From assembly GCF_001577835.2 (NCBI RefSeq), contig NC_029529.1, positions 5,892,157 through 5,956,156 of the forward strand: a stretch of DNA of 64,000 nucleotides. The letters are read 5' to 3'. The DNA comes from Coturnix japonica. Its lineage: Eukaryota; Chordata; Aves; Galliformes; Phasianidae. Within the stretch, counting starts at the first letter, position 1, and each line of letters begins with the position of its first letter. A program made the position numbers and the translations under genes. The notes below the pieces were generated by a model. The model was not told the origin of the DNA and did not search any database. It worked only from the letters and a program-made list of their open reading frames with translations. Below are positions 12,101 to 24,315 of the stretch, one piece after another.

Positions 12101-13690
12101 GCTCTGTTGAATATAAACCTGCAAGAGCTCTCACATCATTACAGATCCCCTCCTGTCTCCAGACCCTCCAGGAAAGCTGTCTTTTGGAGGTGAGATGGAA
12201 ACCTGTGCTGTGCGTTAACACGCAGCGCTCGCCCTCCCGCAGGAATTTCAGACAGCTGGAAAATCTTTAATGATGGATTTATAGTTTGAAGTTCTGTCTC
12301 CAAACATAAGAAAGGTCACTTTGGAGGACAGCTGAGCTCTCTGCTAGGATTAGCAGCACAAGGTAACGCTGAGCACCAGCACTTTGCACAGGGGTAGCCC
12401 CATGCTACCTGCACTTACAGCTCCCTGCTCCAAACAGAACTCTTACTCCTCCATCATGTATAAATTGTGGTTATTTGTTTTAAAGCAGCCAAGCTACAGT
12501 CTATGAGATCCCACAAAAAATCTATGTATCGGCGCAGCTCCCCTGCTCTGAGCTGCCTTTAGAAGCTGGCTTTGCTTTAACACATATTAAAGGAAAGAGC
12601 TTTTTTCCTTCCCAGTAGATTAAGTTTGGCTAAACAATTCAGTGTGAACTGCTGGGCATGAGGCAGAAACCTGTAGGCTAAATTACCCAGCTGCTATAAG
12701 TTTAGAGCAGCATGGGATGAATTTCAGGATCGTATATTAGTTTTCATTTAATCTGATTATTCTGGGTCTGGAGTTCCTGGAGGGTCTTCAGGTTATTGTC
12801 AGTCAAAAGAATCTTTAAAAGCTTCCATTTGCACTAAACTTTTCCCATTAGAAATCTATTTTCATTGTGGATCAATTTTTATTTTAATGAAAAAATTATT
12901 TCTCCACCTCCCTCGCCCCCCCCCCCCCCCCTACTTTTCCAGATGAGATTAAAAATGAAGCAGGGAAGGTTTCTTTGTGCCTTCTGTCAGTCAGGGGCTG
13001 GGAGAGTTGTGGGGACTTGCCACTCAAAATGCCATGATTTTAGGGGAAAAGCAACGTAGTGGCTTCTAGAAATAACCCCCAAACCCACACTGGGTTGTGC
13101 CAGCCTGAATCCTTGGGACACCCTGCACCCTCATGCTGCTCTGTTTGGCAATCCCAGCATGGAGCCTTGTGGGGACTGTGAGGGGACACCCAGCTGTCTC
13201 CATGTCCCTTTGCTTCATGTGTCACTGCCAAGAACACTCCACAGAGTCAGGTTTTTGTAGAAGGGCAGTGGGAATGAGGGAGCTGGCTGCAGAGCTGCCT
13301 GTTCTCCCCAGCACTGGGGTTTCTGCCCCTCCTGGTGCCCTGTCATTTCAGGGGCACCTGGCATGGGGCATCAATGCTGCCAGAGCTGGGCTATGCTCCA
13401 GCAGTGCCTCAGTTTCCCTGTATACCCAATGGCAGACCCTGTGCTCTCTGCAGCAATACTGCAGGCAGACGTCTGGTTTTGTAGGGGGGATTTGGGGGCT
13501 CTTTACAGCAAAGCACTCAACCAACAGCCTCCAACTCCCCCCATCCTTTGCAGCCTCCGGTTTCCTCCCCGCAGAGCTGCCGTCTGGACGTGCACTCATA
13601 CCCACAGTGGATGTGCAGCAGCTGTGGGATGCAGTGCTGCCCCACACACCGCTCCCCCCATTTCCTCCGCAGTAGCTACACGGGATAAGC
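9161..13690. other. Intergenic: no gene seen
   Basis: No splice-flanked coding frame or transposon end was found. The stretch holds 'atccc/catccc'-rich low-complexity sequence around 9.2-9.3 kb, a GC-rich but CpG-unremarkable stretch around 10.0-10.3 kb, T-rich runs at 11345-11372, and a C16 run at 12916-12931. AT-rich unique DNA at 11.38-11.68 and 12.45-12.90 kb could hold regulatory sequence. Confidence 0.5.
12916..12931. repeat. Poly-C run (C16)
   Basis: Sixteen consecutive C residues. The run is likely to be length-variable and error-prone in sequencing. Confidence 0.95.
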
Positions 13691-14050
13691 TTGCATGTCG
13701 CTGAGCTTTTCCGCGTGTGTTAACTATTGCTGAGACAATTACGTTAAAATCACACCACCTGCAAGCGGTTAGTTAGAATAATAAATAAGTGATAGATTAT
13801 CAAATAAAGCGTTCGCTTCGGATGAGGTCATCCCAGCACCATGTCGCGGGTCTCGGCGGGTTTGCAGCCCTGCTTTCCTGCCGCCAATCGGCCAAATCGC
13901 TCTTGTATCAGTCAATAAAAGCGTTGTAGAGATTAAAGAATCAATTAGGCATTAGCCGAAGGGGCAAAAGCATAACCCAAACATGCTGATAAAATCCAGT
14001 AGGTGATTATGGGAATGGTTCCTATTTCATTTTACTTTAGAAGGAAATAA
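13690..14050. promoter_or_regulatory. Strong candidate conserved noncoding element
   Basis: This block differs sharply from its GC-rich flanks and shows a mosaic of sites typical of developmental enhancers: 'gacaattacgttaaaatcac', 'gcggttagttagaataataa', 'gtgatagattatcaaataaa' (GATA/homeodomain-like), 'cagtcaataaaagcg' (HOX/CDX-like), and 'aagaatcaattaggcatt'. It has no transposon ends and no plausible coding frame. Function is inferred from composition; alignment to other vertebrates would decide. Confidence 0.4.
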
Positions 14051-15620
14051 TTGCTCGTTACCGAGCACGGAGCAGCCAGGCCGGGTGCTTTTCCAGCTTT
14101 ATGGGGAAGCAGGAGGAAGCCCTGGTGCTGGGCTGACAGACGCAGAGGCTCGCCACTCTTTAGGGCTCAATGTGCATATTTTGCTGCTTGCTTTGATGAG
14201 AGCCATTTTAGCCATGAAAGGGGACAGGGGAGCTGAGTGTCATTCAGTGCATCCTGGGCCAGGCATTGCCCGCTCAAGGCAGAGGGCCCAGGTACGTATT
14301 TGCAGATGGATTTCAGGAGCCCAAGCGCGTGGGCTGCTGCCAACAGCTGCACCCTGCAATGCGCAGGAGCATATAGATCTATGTGCACTATGCCTGGCCC
14401 ATATCTGCTCTTTTTAATGCACAAACTGCATGCTGGCCAAACACAGGGAGGGAAGAAGAGGTGTGGGTTTGACCACCTTGCTCACTCAGCATAGAAGAAG
14501 AGAAGCTGTCACTTTCTGTAAGTAGCATCTCCCCATCTCCATGAAGTCCTTTGGGCATGACCGTGCCGTGTGTGCAGCCTTTACCACACAGACCAGCTCC
14601 TGGAGGCCCCCCAGCATCCCTCCCTTCCCGCTCCCCTGCTCTCATTCATTGCGTGTTCTGTCCCTTTGTGGCATGGCACAGCAGCCCCAGTGTGCAGCTG
14701 TGCTCTCGGCACAGCGCGGCCATCTGCAGCGCCCGCCCTGGAAAGCAGCCCCGCAGCTGCGCTCGCCTGGTACCGGCGGTACCCGGACGAGGTCATTCAT
14801 CAGTGGGTGAGGAAGCTTGGCAGGGAAGAGGAGGACGGCAACCACAGGAGGCAAATTTTAAAGCGCTGTGTGGACTGTGGTTATTGTATCTGCTGCTTGA
14901 GCTGTTTTCCCTTTGCTGCTATAGATGGGTGAGAAAACTCCCCGCTGGGGAAGGAAGCGTTCTTGTGTGTTGATGGGATAGAGCAGCCCCATCAAGGACC
15001 CAACTGAAGCCGGGGGCCAGCATCGCCCCAGGGGTGGGAACAAGCAGTGGGTCTGTGTCCCCTGTGCAGTGTGAGAAGTGTGGAAATGGGGAATGAAGGG
15101 CTCAGTCCCAGAGGCCGCACTGGGATGGGGTGAGGATGGGATAGGGTGCTGTAGTGCAGTGTACTGTGGATACCATAGAGCCCTGTGACCCTCTGATCCC
15201 CACCATGGGAATCCATTAGCAGCACAGGAGAGAGGTCATGGCAGTGAGTGCAATGCTGTGCTGGAGCTCCTGTCCCCAACCCATTCATCATCCCTGCTCT
15301 CTGTGCCAGAGGGAGCCAGCAGCCCTCTGCTGTAACGTCCATTGCAAGCACTGCTGTTGCTTCTGCAATTTTGGTCCCCAGCTCATTGGAGAAGTGTGAG
15401 CACTAGGAGCTGCACGCAGTGTGTGAGCCCAAAACAGAGCCTGCCACACTGCAGTGGACATGGGGTGGCACCACTGGACCCTGTGGTGGATATCGGGTAG
15501 GATGGGACACGGTCCCTCCCCAGCAGGAGGAGGTGAGTGCATGGGGACAGGGCACGGAGATCAGCCAAGCCCTGCTCCGACACAGCGGGCTGTCTCCATG
15601 GGATGCCCTGTCTTTCCTGT
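14051..15620. other. Intergenic: no gene seen
   Basis: GC-rich unique sequence with several overlapping open frames on both strands (for example 14551-14973, 140 codons). None shows a recognisable domain or splice-flanked structure. Confidence 0.45.
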
Positions 15621-16030
15621 TTACTTGTTATTTTGGAAATAGAACAATAAATAATTTATCGCCAATCGGTTGGCACGCATCCGACGCGTCAGTTCAGTTG
15701 ATTTTAACTGGCCAAGTGTCAGGGCAAAAGGCCAGGAACGCCGTGCTAGGGAACAGTCAACAGCACAATTATAAGATTAACACCTTGTTTGGTGGTCAGA
15801 TACTGTCGAGTGGTAAAAGATTGCTCCGGTTTGTCTCTATAGAGCATCGCTCACAAATTACCTTATTAAGCACACGGTCGGCTCCCTGCACCTGTGTCCT
15901 CAGATATTCCCATTCATGGTGGAGAGGAGGCCAGCACTGCCGGGGCCGCTGGGGGCTGCGCAGCTGCGGCTGCATTATTCGCTCTTTGCATATTTGCATA
16001 TCAATGAGCCCCTGATTAATATTTAAAGAG
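15620..16030. promoter_or_regulatory. Candidate conserved noncoding element
   Basis: Unique AT-rich block with 'gaacaataaataatttatcg' (SOX-like AACAAT plus AT core), 'cagttgattttaactggcc', 'aattataagattaacacc', 'atttgcatatcaatg' (octamer-like ATTTGCAT), and 'cctgattaatatttaaag'. There are no repeat ends and no coding frame worth supporting. Enhancer identity is inference. Confidence 0.38.
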
Positions 16031-16085
16031 CCAGCTGTCCGAGCCACCTAGGAAAGAAAAAAAGCTCTGTTCGCTTGTTTAAAAT

Positions 16086-16193
16086 CTATTTATTTATTTA
16101 TTTAGGGAAGTAACACTCCCGGCCGTTTATCAAAGTATGCTTCATTTTTAACCCCACTATTCTTTTATTAAAATAAATAAATAAATAAATAAG
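16086..16193. repeat. Inverted pair of (TTTA)n / (AAAT)n microsatellites
   Basis: A TTTA run at about 16086-16104 is followed, about 65 bases later, by an AAAT run at about 16170-16193. The two arms are reverse complements and could pair as a hairpin of roughly 16-18 bp. Confidence 0.7.
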
Positions 16194-16539
16194 GGAAGGG
16201 TGAGGGTGGGAGGGGAGGGTTAAATATGAAACACCATTAAGGAGTGATCAGCGAAAGAGTTGTGCCGCTCTCAATGCTCCTCAGTCCCTTTGTGCCATGG
16301 GCGCAGCTGCACGGCACAGGTTTGCAGGCGCCCATGGGAACCGTGGCTGGGGGCAGCCCCACAGCAGGGGTTCAGCAGGGCGGGGGCTGCATCGCTGCTG
16401 GGGATGCATTTTCCTACCCAAATTCCCCTCGCTGCTGTGATAAAGCTATTGCTGGTTGTCATTGTGCCTTGGCACCACTCACCCACGGGCAGCCAGATTG
16501 CTGCCAGCTCTGGTTTGGGCGAGTTCAGGATGAGGAGCT

Positions 16540-16806
16540 GTGATGGGATGAGGGGAAATGGTTTCAGAGTAAAAGAGGGCAGATTAAGCTTGTGTATAAG
16601 GAAAACGTTGTTTGTGCTAAGGGTGGTGAGGAATGGCACACGGTGCCCAAAGAGGTGGAGGTGCCCCATCCCTGCAGACACCCGTGGACAGGCTGGATGG
16701 GGCTGTGAGCACTGATGGAGCTGTGGGTGTCCCTGCTCAGTGCAGAGAGACCAGACAGCCTTTAGAGATCCCTTCCAACTCAAATCATTCTGTGATTCCA
16801 TCATTT
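16540..16806 (+). repeat. CR1 LINE 3' fragment, + orientation
   Basis: It runs from 'tgatgggatgaggggaaatg' through the ORF2-tail-like segment 'gtggtgaggaatggcaca' to the 3' end 'ccaactcaaatcattctgtg' plus 'attccatcat'. It is 5'-truncated and of the same subfamily as the copy near 2.2 kb. Confidence 0.9.
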
Positions 16807-16989
16807 TATGACTCTGTCCCAGCTGTGCACACCTATGGGCACCGGGCTCTGGGCAATGGGCACCAGTTGGCCCCCACTAAGGACCCATTAAGGAGTGGGA
16901 CACAAAGGAATGGCTCGAGCAGGCTAATCAAATGAAGTGCCAGCAAAAAACTGAGGCTTGGTATTTCCTGTGCCTCCTCAGCACTGTTA

Positions 16990-17240
16990 ATCGTCAGGGC
17001 TTTTTGTTTCCAGGCTTAAAAAGCTGTCATTTTAATAGGCTATTCTCTTGGCATTTTTTTTCCTTGCACATTTGTCAATAATCCTCAAACAGCGGAAGCT
17101 TTGTTATCCCAACTAATTGGAGTCAAGTAGGGCTCTGATAAAAGATTTTTCACGACTGAGCCCTGGGAAAAATGCAAAAGGATTTTAATTTTCAATAACA
17201 TATGCAGATAAGTAGAAATTAGCAGTGGGGAAGGGGTCTG
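16990..17240. promoter_or_regulatory. Candidate conserved noncoding element
   Basis: AT-rich unique sequence with 'gctgtcattttaataggc', 'ttgtcaataatcctcaaaca', 'ccaactaattggagtcaa' and 'ggattttaattttcaataac'. No repeat or coding signature was found. Confidence 0.28.
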
Positions 17241-18430
17241 GAGGCCGCTTGAATAATGGCGCTGCTCAGACAGTCACAGCTCAAGGGATTAATGAGGATG
17301 TCAGTAGGTTGCTTGCATTGCTGCAGGGCTGGAGGTGCCAGGGGGGGGTCAGCACTGGACCCCGCTGTGATGGCAGCACCCCTGGGTCTTCCTGCCCACT
17401 GCCACCACCTTCTGAGGGAAATGGATGGGGCTGTTTAGTTTTTAAGCAGTATCTTCACAGGGCCACCAATCTGGCAGGTTGCATCAAGCTGCATCGGGGA
17501 CAGACATATTTCAGGTTGTGCTTTGTCATTTTCATATATAAATGAGGGAAATTTGTGTCTCTCTTAATCATCACAGTGCAGCTCCTATCAATTGTGTGCA
17601 CAGGCAGATGACTTGGCCCCACACTTTACTATCCCAGCACCCACAGGTATGGGCTGGGATGTACTGGGCAAAGCCAGGGCCTCCTGGAAGCATCCCCCTC
17701 CTACTTTTCCAGCAGCTCTTCCCAGCACTTTTCTGGACCATTGCTCTGCACAGGGAAGGAGGCAGCCCTCAGCTGGGCTCAGATGGGCTCCCAGGGTAGA
17801 AAGGAGCCAACAGCCCCACGGAGTCGTGGGGAGTAGCCCCCCCCTGGAGCCAGCAGCGTGAGCGGGGGCTGATGGAGAGCCCGAGGGAAGCACAGCTGAG
17901 CCGTCACCTGTTGGAGCTCAGACGGCCACAGCTGCGCCTGAGGCTTTGAACACTCTGGATTAGGCAGACGAGCGCCCCGCACGCACTTGTGCTCTGCATG
18001 CCAATGCCTTCCTCCTCCTCCTCCTCCTCCTTTAGCCTCCCTCCTCCTTTAGCCTCCCTCCTCCCAGCCCACTGCTGGAGCTGCATGTATGGCACAGGGT
18101 CTCAAACTGGCCAAGAGCACTGGAGGCATCTGCGATAAAGATAAGTTGATAAAACACTCGGTGCTTGAGGAGCTTCCTTTTTGCTTTTGGCCCCAACATG
18201 AGCAAAATGCGGGGTCTCCAGGAGGTGCCTCAGCTCACCCATATGTTTCATCACCACCTGAGCTGCAAAGTGCTGCTCGGAAGTCAGGATGTGCCATTGG
18301 CCATTCCAAGAGGAGTGGGATCACTCTGGCTCTGGGTTGTTGGATTTTTGCCTTTTCAAAGCTTTCCTCCCGGTGCCATACTTCTAAAATCACCCCGTCT
18401 TGCTATCTGCTCCCTGTGCTCGTGCTTTGG
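17241..18430. other. Intergenic: no gene seen
   Basis: Unique GC-rich DNA. It contains a pyrimidine microsatellite at about 18007-18064, where (CCT)n passes into about two copies of a 17-bp unit containing 'cctttagcctccctcct'. No supportable coding region was found. Confidence 0.45.
18007..18064. repeat. (CCT)n microsatellite passing into a short minisatellite
   Basis: CCT units at 18007-18031 are followed by tandem copies of a unit containing 'tttagcctccctcctcc'. Confidence 0.85.
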
Positions 18431-18690
18431 GTCTGTTTAAAAGCAGGGCTGTAACATTAATGAGATTTATGGCCGACTCTGGAGTGGAAGGGCAGAGGGC
18501 CGGCTGTTTTTTTCCTTTTCTTTCCAGGTGAAAGAAAACCTCGAATGTTAACTCACGAGACATTACAACGACTGCTCCTTCAATCCTTGATTTACGAGCT
18601 CAAATTTATGAGTTAAAAATTATTATTCCACTCGCATATATTTTTTCCCCTGGTCGTTTTAGTGCTTGTGAAAGGTGAGGGTTTTGACAG
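18431..18690. promoter_or_regulatory. Candidate conserved noncoding element
   Basis: Unique block with 'taacattaatgagatttatg', 'cgaatgttaactcacgagac', 'ccttgatttacgagctcaaa' and 'gagttaaaaattattattcc'. Composition is unlike the flanks; there is no transposon or coding signature. Confidence 0.3.
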
Positions 18691-19234
18691 CTCCTGGAAA
18701 CAAAAGCCTTTAATATCTCCCTGAGCGAGGCTCTCCCAGGCCAGGAGAGATCTGCCAGCAGCTTTTCCTCGCTGCCACAGATATTGCTCGCTCCATCCTC
18801 AGCTTATCCAAACAGAGCGGGACTTGAGCAGGAGATAAGGAAGGGCTGATGAGCAGCGTCTGTCCTTCGTGCCTCCGGGATCCTCCTTCACATCCGGAGA
18901 CAGGCTGGAGACAGCAGCTGCCATGAGGATGCCCAACACAGCTTTGTTTTGGGTCTTTTACTTATTTTTCCAGGCTTTTTAGCAGGGGATATATGGGAGC
19001 CCTGCTTCTGTTGCTTGCAGCAAATAGGTAATATTGGGTGTAGAGCTGAATTTGTATTAAGTTGTGTATTTCCTGAGCACCATGAGCATTACACTGAAGT
19101 GAGCAGTGCCTGCTCTCCCTCCTCCTCCAAGGCAGCTCCAGGTCTTCCTGGTCCCATTGGAACAATTTATTCTCCAAAAGAGCAGTTGGGCACTGTCACT
19201 GCTGCCCTGGGCTCACCATCCATGTTGGTGTTCC

Positions 19235-19345
19235 AGAACCGTGGCAATGTGGCACCCAGGGATGTGGTCAGTGGGCATGGTTGGATCTGAGAGGGCTTGG
19301 GGATCAGAGAAGGCTTTTCCATCCTGAATGACTCTAATTCTGTGA
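19235..19345 (+). repeat. Degraded CR1 3' end, + orientation
   Basis: Shows 'gtggcacccagggatgtggt', 'cagtgggcatggttggatct', 'gagagggctt' and the terminal 'gactctaattctgtgat'. It is the same CR1 type as the copies near 21.9 and 34.1 kb, but more eroded. Confidence 0.7.
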
Positions 19346-19700
19346 TGGAGGACCCACCCCATGTACCAGCGGCTCAGGCTGAACCAAGCTGGCAGCAGCC
19401 TTTAAAAGGTGACATCCAAGAAATGCCAAGGAGTAAATATATCCTCTTTTAAGCATGTGTCACACAGTGTCTTAAAGAGCCTAGGGATTAAAACCTTTAT
19501 GGAGCTCAGGAAACAGAGCCAGAGCCCCTGCTGCATTTCATTAGAGTACATTTTTGACACAGCTTGCCTCATTCAATAATGATTTAGTTGATCAAAAACT
19601 GAATCCAAAAGGACAAGCAGCACTGTGGCATTTTGTTGCATTTTCATTTTCAGCATTTTTTCATGTTCTTTTGCTGTCTGCTGCTCCAGCAATGGAAAAG

Positions 19701-19723
19701 TGGTGGTGGTGGTGGTGGTGGTG
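19701..19723. repeat. (TGG)n microsatellite
   Basis: Seven to eight TGG units in otherwise unique DNA. Confidence 0.9.
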
Positions 19724-21925
19724 TGCTGAAGGGAAAGTAGAGGCCCCAAAAAGCAGCTGGGAGTGATGGGGTACATCCCAGCCTTCCTGACTGCTGTCCC
19801 CATCTCACCATGCTGCAAAAGATACTACTAGATTTACTGGTCAGGAAAACAAAATGTTGGGGTTTGGGCTGTTGGAATGCCAAAGCAGAAAGGCTGTGTT
19901 TGAGCCACTTGAGTTTGAGAGTGGGATATTTGGGAGTGGGATGTTTGAGCTTTGCATGGACAGTCTGCAGGCACTTCTCCATGTGAGTCCTTATGGGGTC
20001 GATCTGCCCTGGGGTGCATTTTTGTCCCATTCTGTGCTCATGGATAGACCGGGTGTCCCACTTGTTTCATCTTGCTTCCTTCAGGGGCACAAAGAGTTTG
20101 AGGCAGAACAAGTGCTGCTGGGTGTCCAGCTTCACGCATCCCTATCCATGCCTGTCCCCTCCTGACCTCCCATAGAGCACACAGAGGGATTCCAGGGATC
20201 CAGCGTTCTCTATCCACACACCACATTCATCATTTGAACCTTTCTTGCCTGTGGGATTCCTGGTGCTGGATGAGCTGGGGCTCAGGGCCGGGTGATGTGA
20301 AGCTGTGAGTGATTCTGCTGAGGTCAGGTGTGGGCAGGAGGGCTCTGTGCTGGCTATGCAGTCAGGTCCAAGCCAGGCTCAACACGTGCATCATCCCCAG
20401 GAGCAGGCAGCCAGCGTTCCCACCGCGCGTGTCACAGTTCCCAGGATAACCAAGGCATCCATACAAACAAAACACAGAAACCCTCCGTCTCTCTGGAGAC
20501 AAGTCACAAACAGAGAGCCAGGCCAAGCCCATTGATGGAGCTGCACGCAGTGAATCACCCACCCAGCTGCAGCCGAAACAATTTGGGTCAAACATGCACT
20601 CTGGCAGAGCTCCACTGCCTTATCTTCTGCTTTGCTTGCTTGCTGCACCTCAGCTCAAGGTTTGCTTTGCAGTGCTTTCAGCTGGCTGCAGAGTGCTTGG
20701 TGCTGAGGGTGGGCACTGCTTGATCTGTTACCTGCTTGGATGCTTTTATTCCTGTTAATGATGATGGCATTTTCCTTCCTGGCCATCATTCCCTGCAGCT
20801 GAGCACAGAGGATAGAGACATTCACAGGGAGCTGCACTGAGCTCTGCCTGTTCCCAGGGGCACTGAACAACACTCAGACCCCCAGCAGTTGTAGAGGGGG
20901 ACTGGGACCTTCCCAGTGTGGGGCTGGGGTTGTGCCCACCTCCATGCTGGGCTGCAGCAAGCTCCAGACACAGCTCCTGCTCCATGAGTGTGGGCCCAGG
21001 GGACCTTCCTCCAAGATTACATCAGTAGCATGAGGATGCTGAGTGTACTGTCTGGGAATCTCGAAGATGAGGGCTGTTTTGTTGTGTTTTTCTTTTTTCT
21101 TTGAGATTATGTATATGATAAAATATGTTCTTGTGACTCTCTCTCTTTCGGGCTGCTTGCAGATGGGATGTGCTGCAATAGGAACGCTGTGTGGTTTGCT
21201 CTTACCTGGGGTGGTTTTGTTTGGTGGGACAGGAGCAGGGCTGGGCTCGAGGCCTCTGCCCAGTTGGGTTCCAATGGAACAAATGGAAACCACAAGGAGG
21301 GATGAGCACAGTGCTGCCCTCTCTGCTGATGGGGTCATGCCATCATGGGACTGTATGAAAGATTTCATTAGATATGAAATGCAGCTTTGTATAACAAGAG
21401 AACGTGGTGTTTCCAGCTTCTAAGCAGGGGGTTTTACCCCATGAGAGAAAATGAGGTGGGAGAAGGTGAATTATTAGGATAAACTGCTTCTCCCAAAGAG
21501 CATTCAGGCACTGACACTGCTGCACCAGGGGGGTGGAGAAGCTTACTGTCCTTGTGTATGGGAACTGTTGAGTCATGGCCTGAACCACTGATTGAGCACC
21601 TGGGGAAAGGACCCGATCAGCCCTGAGAGCACAGGTGAAGGCAATTAAGTTCTGTGACCAGATTGGGTGGATTCTGGCTGCACCTGTCTTACACCTCATT
21701 TAAAGGCTGATTGCCACTGGGGAAGGGTTTCTTTCTGGAGATGCCTCCCTGGTGAAGCTTTCCCCTGTGAACCTGTAATCTTTGTATATGGGTGAGTGAT
21801 TTTCTTTCCCTTCCTTTATAGCACCTTTCTATTGTGCTGATCCTTCTGTCGCTACACCTCTGGTGAAACACCTTTTCCCATCATATTGATCTGTCCAATT
21901 GCTACGCTCTGGAAGTGTTAAAGTG
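19724..21925. other. Intergenic: no gene seen
   Basis: Unique DNA without recognisable exons. Several frames exceed 100 codons (for example 20874-21368 on the minus strand) but none shows a domain, signal peptide or plausible splice context. Confidence 0.45.
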
Positions 21926-22030
21926 GAGATGTGGCACTGAGGGGTGTGATCAGTGGGCATGGTGGGATGGACTGGTGATCTGAGAGGGCTTTTCCAACCA
22001 GAGTGGTCCTATAACTCTATGATTCTGTGC
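21926..22030 (+). repeat. CR1 3' end, + orientation
   Basis: 'gatgtggcactgaggggtgt', 'gatcagtgggcatggtggga', 'gatctgagagggcttttcca' and 'ataactctatgattctgtgc' form a compact CR1 3' tail. Confidence 0.85.
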
Positions 22031-23585
22031 AGGAGCAGAGCAGTGCAACTGGAGTTGCTCAAGGTGTGGAGACACACAAGTCCTGGTGCAATACAGAGTG
22101 AATGCAGAGGGGTGAGGACACCCTGAAGGCTTTCCCTGTGGGGCTGAGCTGCTGGGAACAAGCCCTGAAGGAGGGAGAGGCAGAGAGGATTCAGGTTCTT
22201 GATTTGAGTCCTGCCTTGGGCAGCTGGGGATTAGCTGTGGGGGTCTGTGGAAGAGGCAGAGCGCAGAGATGCCTTCACTCAGATGCATGGAGCATAGTTG
22301 AGCATGAGCCAGGCACTGGTGTGGGCTGCACAGCACAAGACCCCTCCTGCTGCAAGCAGCACCACTCCAGCTGGCAACACGTCCATAAAGGCTCAAAGTA
22401 TGTCCAGCTTGGGCCCAGGGTGAGCTCTGGTCCCAGAAAGGGACAAGAGAAGGGCAGCAGGAGGGCAGATGGGACCCGTGTTGGTTCTGGTGACAGTGCA
22501 GTGCCACAGGCTCCAACCCATCTGAGTGGAGGAGTGTTGGTCTGGACATGTCCCTATGCCCATAGGGTGGTAGCAGCAATGCTCAGTGCCCAACCTGCAG
22601 GGTGCTGGGCAGCAAAACATCTCTACAAACCCTCAGATTTTTTTTCTTTTGACATTGTAGCAGGGGGGAAACAGAAGAAAGTAATCTGTGGGGATGTTTG
22701 TGAATTGCTCCCCAAGTACGGAGCAGGTGGGAATTGCTCCAAACGTGTGGTTTGAACCCAAAGAAGCTAAAACAAACACACAGAGAAAGTGAAAAGAAAG
22801 GAAAGCACTCGGCTGTGTTCTTCATGGTTCCTTCCCTCTTTTTTCTGATCATCTCTGTCTTGTCCCCAGTGGTAGAGGCGATAAGTGAGGATTTCACCCG
22901 TCCTTTCATAGTAGCACAGAGGAAAAAAGCAGCCTTTGTGGAGGGGGTTCTGAAGTTCTCTGTTCTGGGAAGGTTGGAAATAGCACAAAAACATCCTTTC
23001 TGGTTAGATTGTGTCGCTTCCAGTTCCAAGCTCCGCTGTGACCAGATGTTTAGATGCTGATGCAGAAAAGGAAAATAAGAGCTGCAGAGAGAAAGCCAAA
23101 GGAGTGGGATGCGGTGTGAAATGTGCATCCAGAAACCTGCTCAGAGCTGGGTCGGCTGCCTGGCTTTTGCAATCAGGGAAAGGGGTTAGTGAGGAAAACT
23201 GAGACACTGTGACTTAATCGTAACTCAATGGGCACTGCATGGACTGTCGGTCCAACTGCACATCCCCTTCCATGCGACTGCATGGCATTGCTGCAAGACT
23301 CTGTGCATGTTCAGCCTTGAATGTACTCTGGGTTTGTTACCATTGAGATATTTTTCTGCCAGTTCTCCTTTTATCACCTCTCTGTTACCAAGTACTGTTT
23401 TCTTGACCTTGCCACGATTAACAGTTTTGCTTTTACAACTATCTTTATTCAGAGGGAGGGAGCTCCTTGGGTGGATGTGGAGGGAAGGCTCTGATCCTAC
23501 AGAACTTACTAGATATGGGAAGCTGAGTGTGGAACTTTGTTGTCTGTGTTCATTGTCCAGATCCTATGGCCTGAATTTTTGGTGG
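22031..23585. other. Intergenic: no gene seen
   Basis: Unique sequence. The frame at 22102-22755 (+, 217 codons) has no recognisable domains and low-complexity composition, so it is not called as a gene. Confidence 0.4.
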
Positions 23586-23668
23586 TCCTGTGTGGAGCCA
23601 GGAGTTGGACTCAGTGATCCTTATGGGTCCCTTCCAACTCGGGATGTTCTATGATTCTGTGATTCTCT
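23586..23668 (+). repeat. CR1 3' end, + orientation
   Basis: Reads 'ctgtgtggagccaggagttg', 'gactcagtgatccttatggg', 'tcccttccaactcgggatgt', then 'tctatgattctgtgattct'. This is a 3'-terminal CR1 remnant. Confidence 0.88.
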
Positions 23669-24278
23669 CTCATTATTTCTTCTCTGCAGGAAATTTCCTG
23701 CATGTCCACCCCTAGCCCACTCTCTTTGTTCTGCTTCAGCCTATTGCTGGGGCTGCACAGGGATGGGGTGACCCAGGACATGAGGATAACCTGTTATCTC
23801 CAGAGATGTGCCCTGTTTCATGTCACCTTTTTGTACCTATGAAGCTTGCACAGGTGCCTGTTGCAGTCTCCTTCTGTCCCACTGTCCCCACCTACCCTCC
23901 AACCTCCACAAAGACCCCACTCCTCACCCTCCCTTTCCCCAGTTGTGCTTAATTCAATTTGCTTCTCCCTAACCAGCTTCCCATAGTTTGACCATTAACA
24001 AATGGACTTGGCCAGAGGCCTCAGGGACCATTTGCATGATAAGCCTTCTGCCTCAGCACATTTGCCAGCCCTGGGCACCGGCAAACCCAGGGCTGTGCCA
24101 GCATCCCTCGCCCAGCACACTGCAAGGAGCCAAATCTGCACTGCATCGCTGCCAGCTCGCAGAGAAAGGGGTGAGGGAGCTGCAGCACACAAAGAGCAGT
24201 CTATAGCCTGGCCGGGCACCTGACACTGGGAGGAGGGAGGACTGAGACGTGCTTAGCCCTGATAATCCCCAGTTTGAG

Positions 24279-24315
<37 letters not shown>

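Noticed and set aside
16271-16804. 177-codon minus strand frame
   Set aside because: It mostly reads the antisense of the CR1 copy at 16.54-16.81 kb.
22102-22755. 217-codon + strand open frame
   Set aside because: Low-complexity composition, overlapping frame on the other strand of similar length, no domain or splice context.
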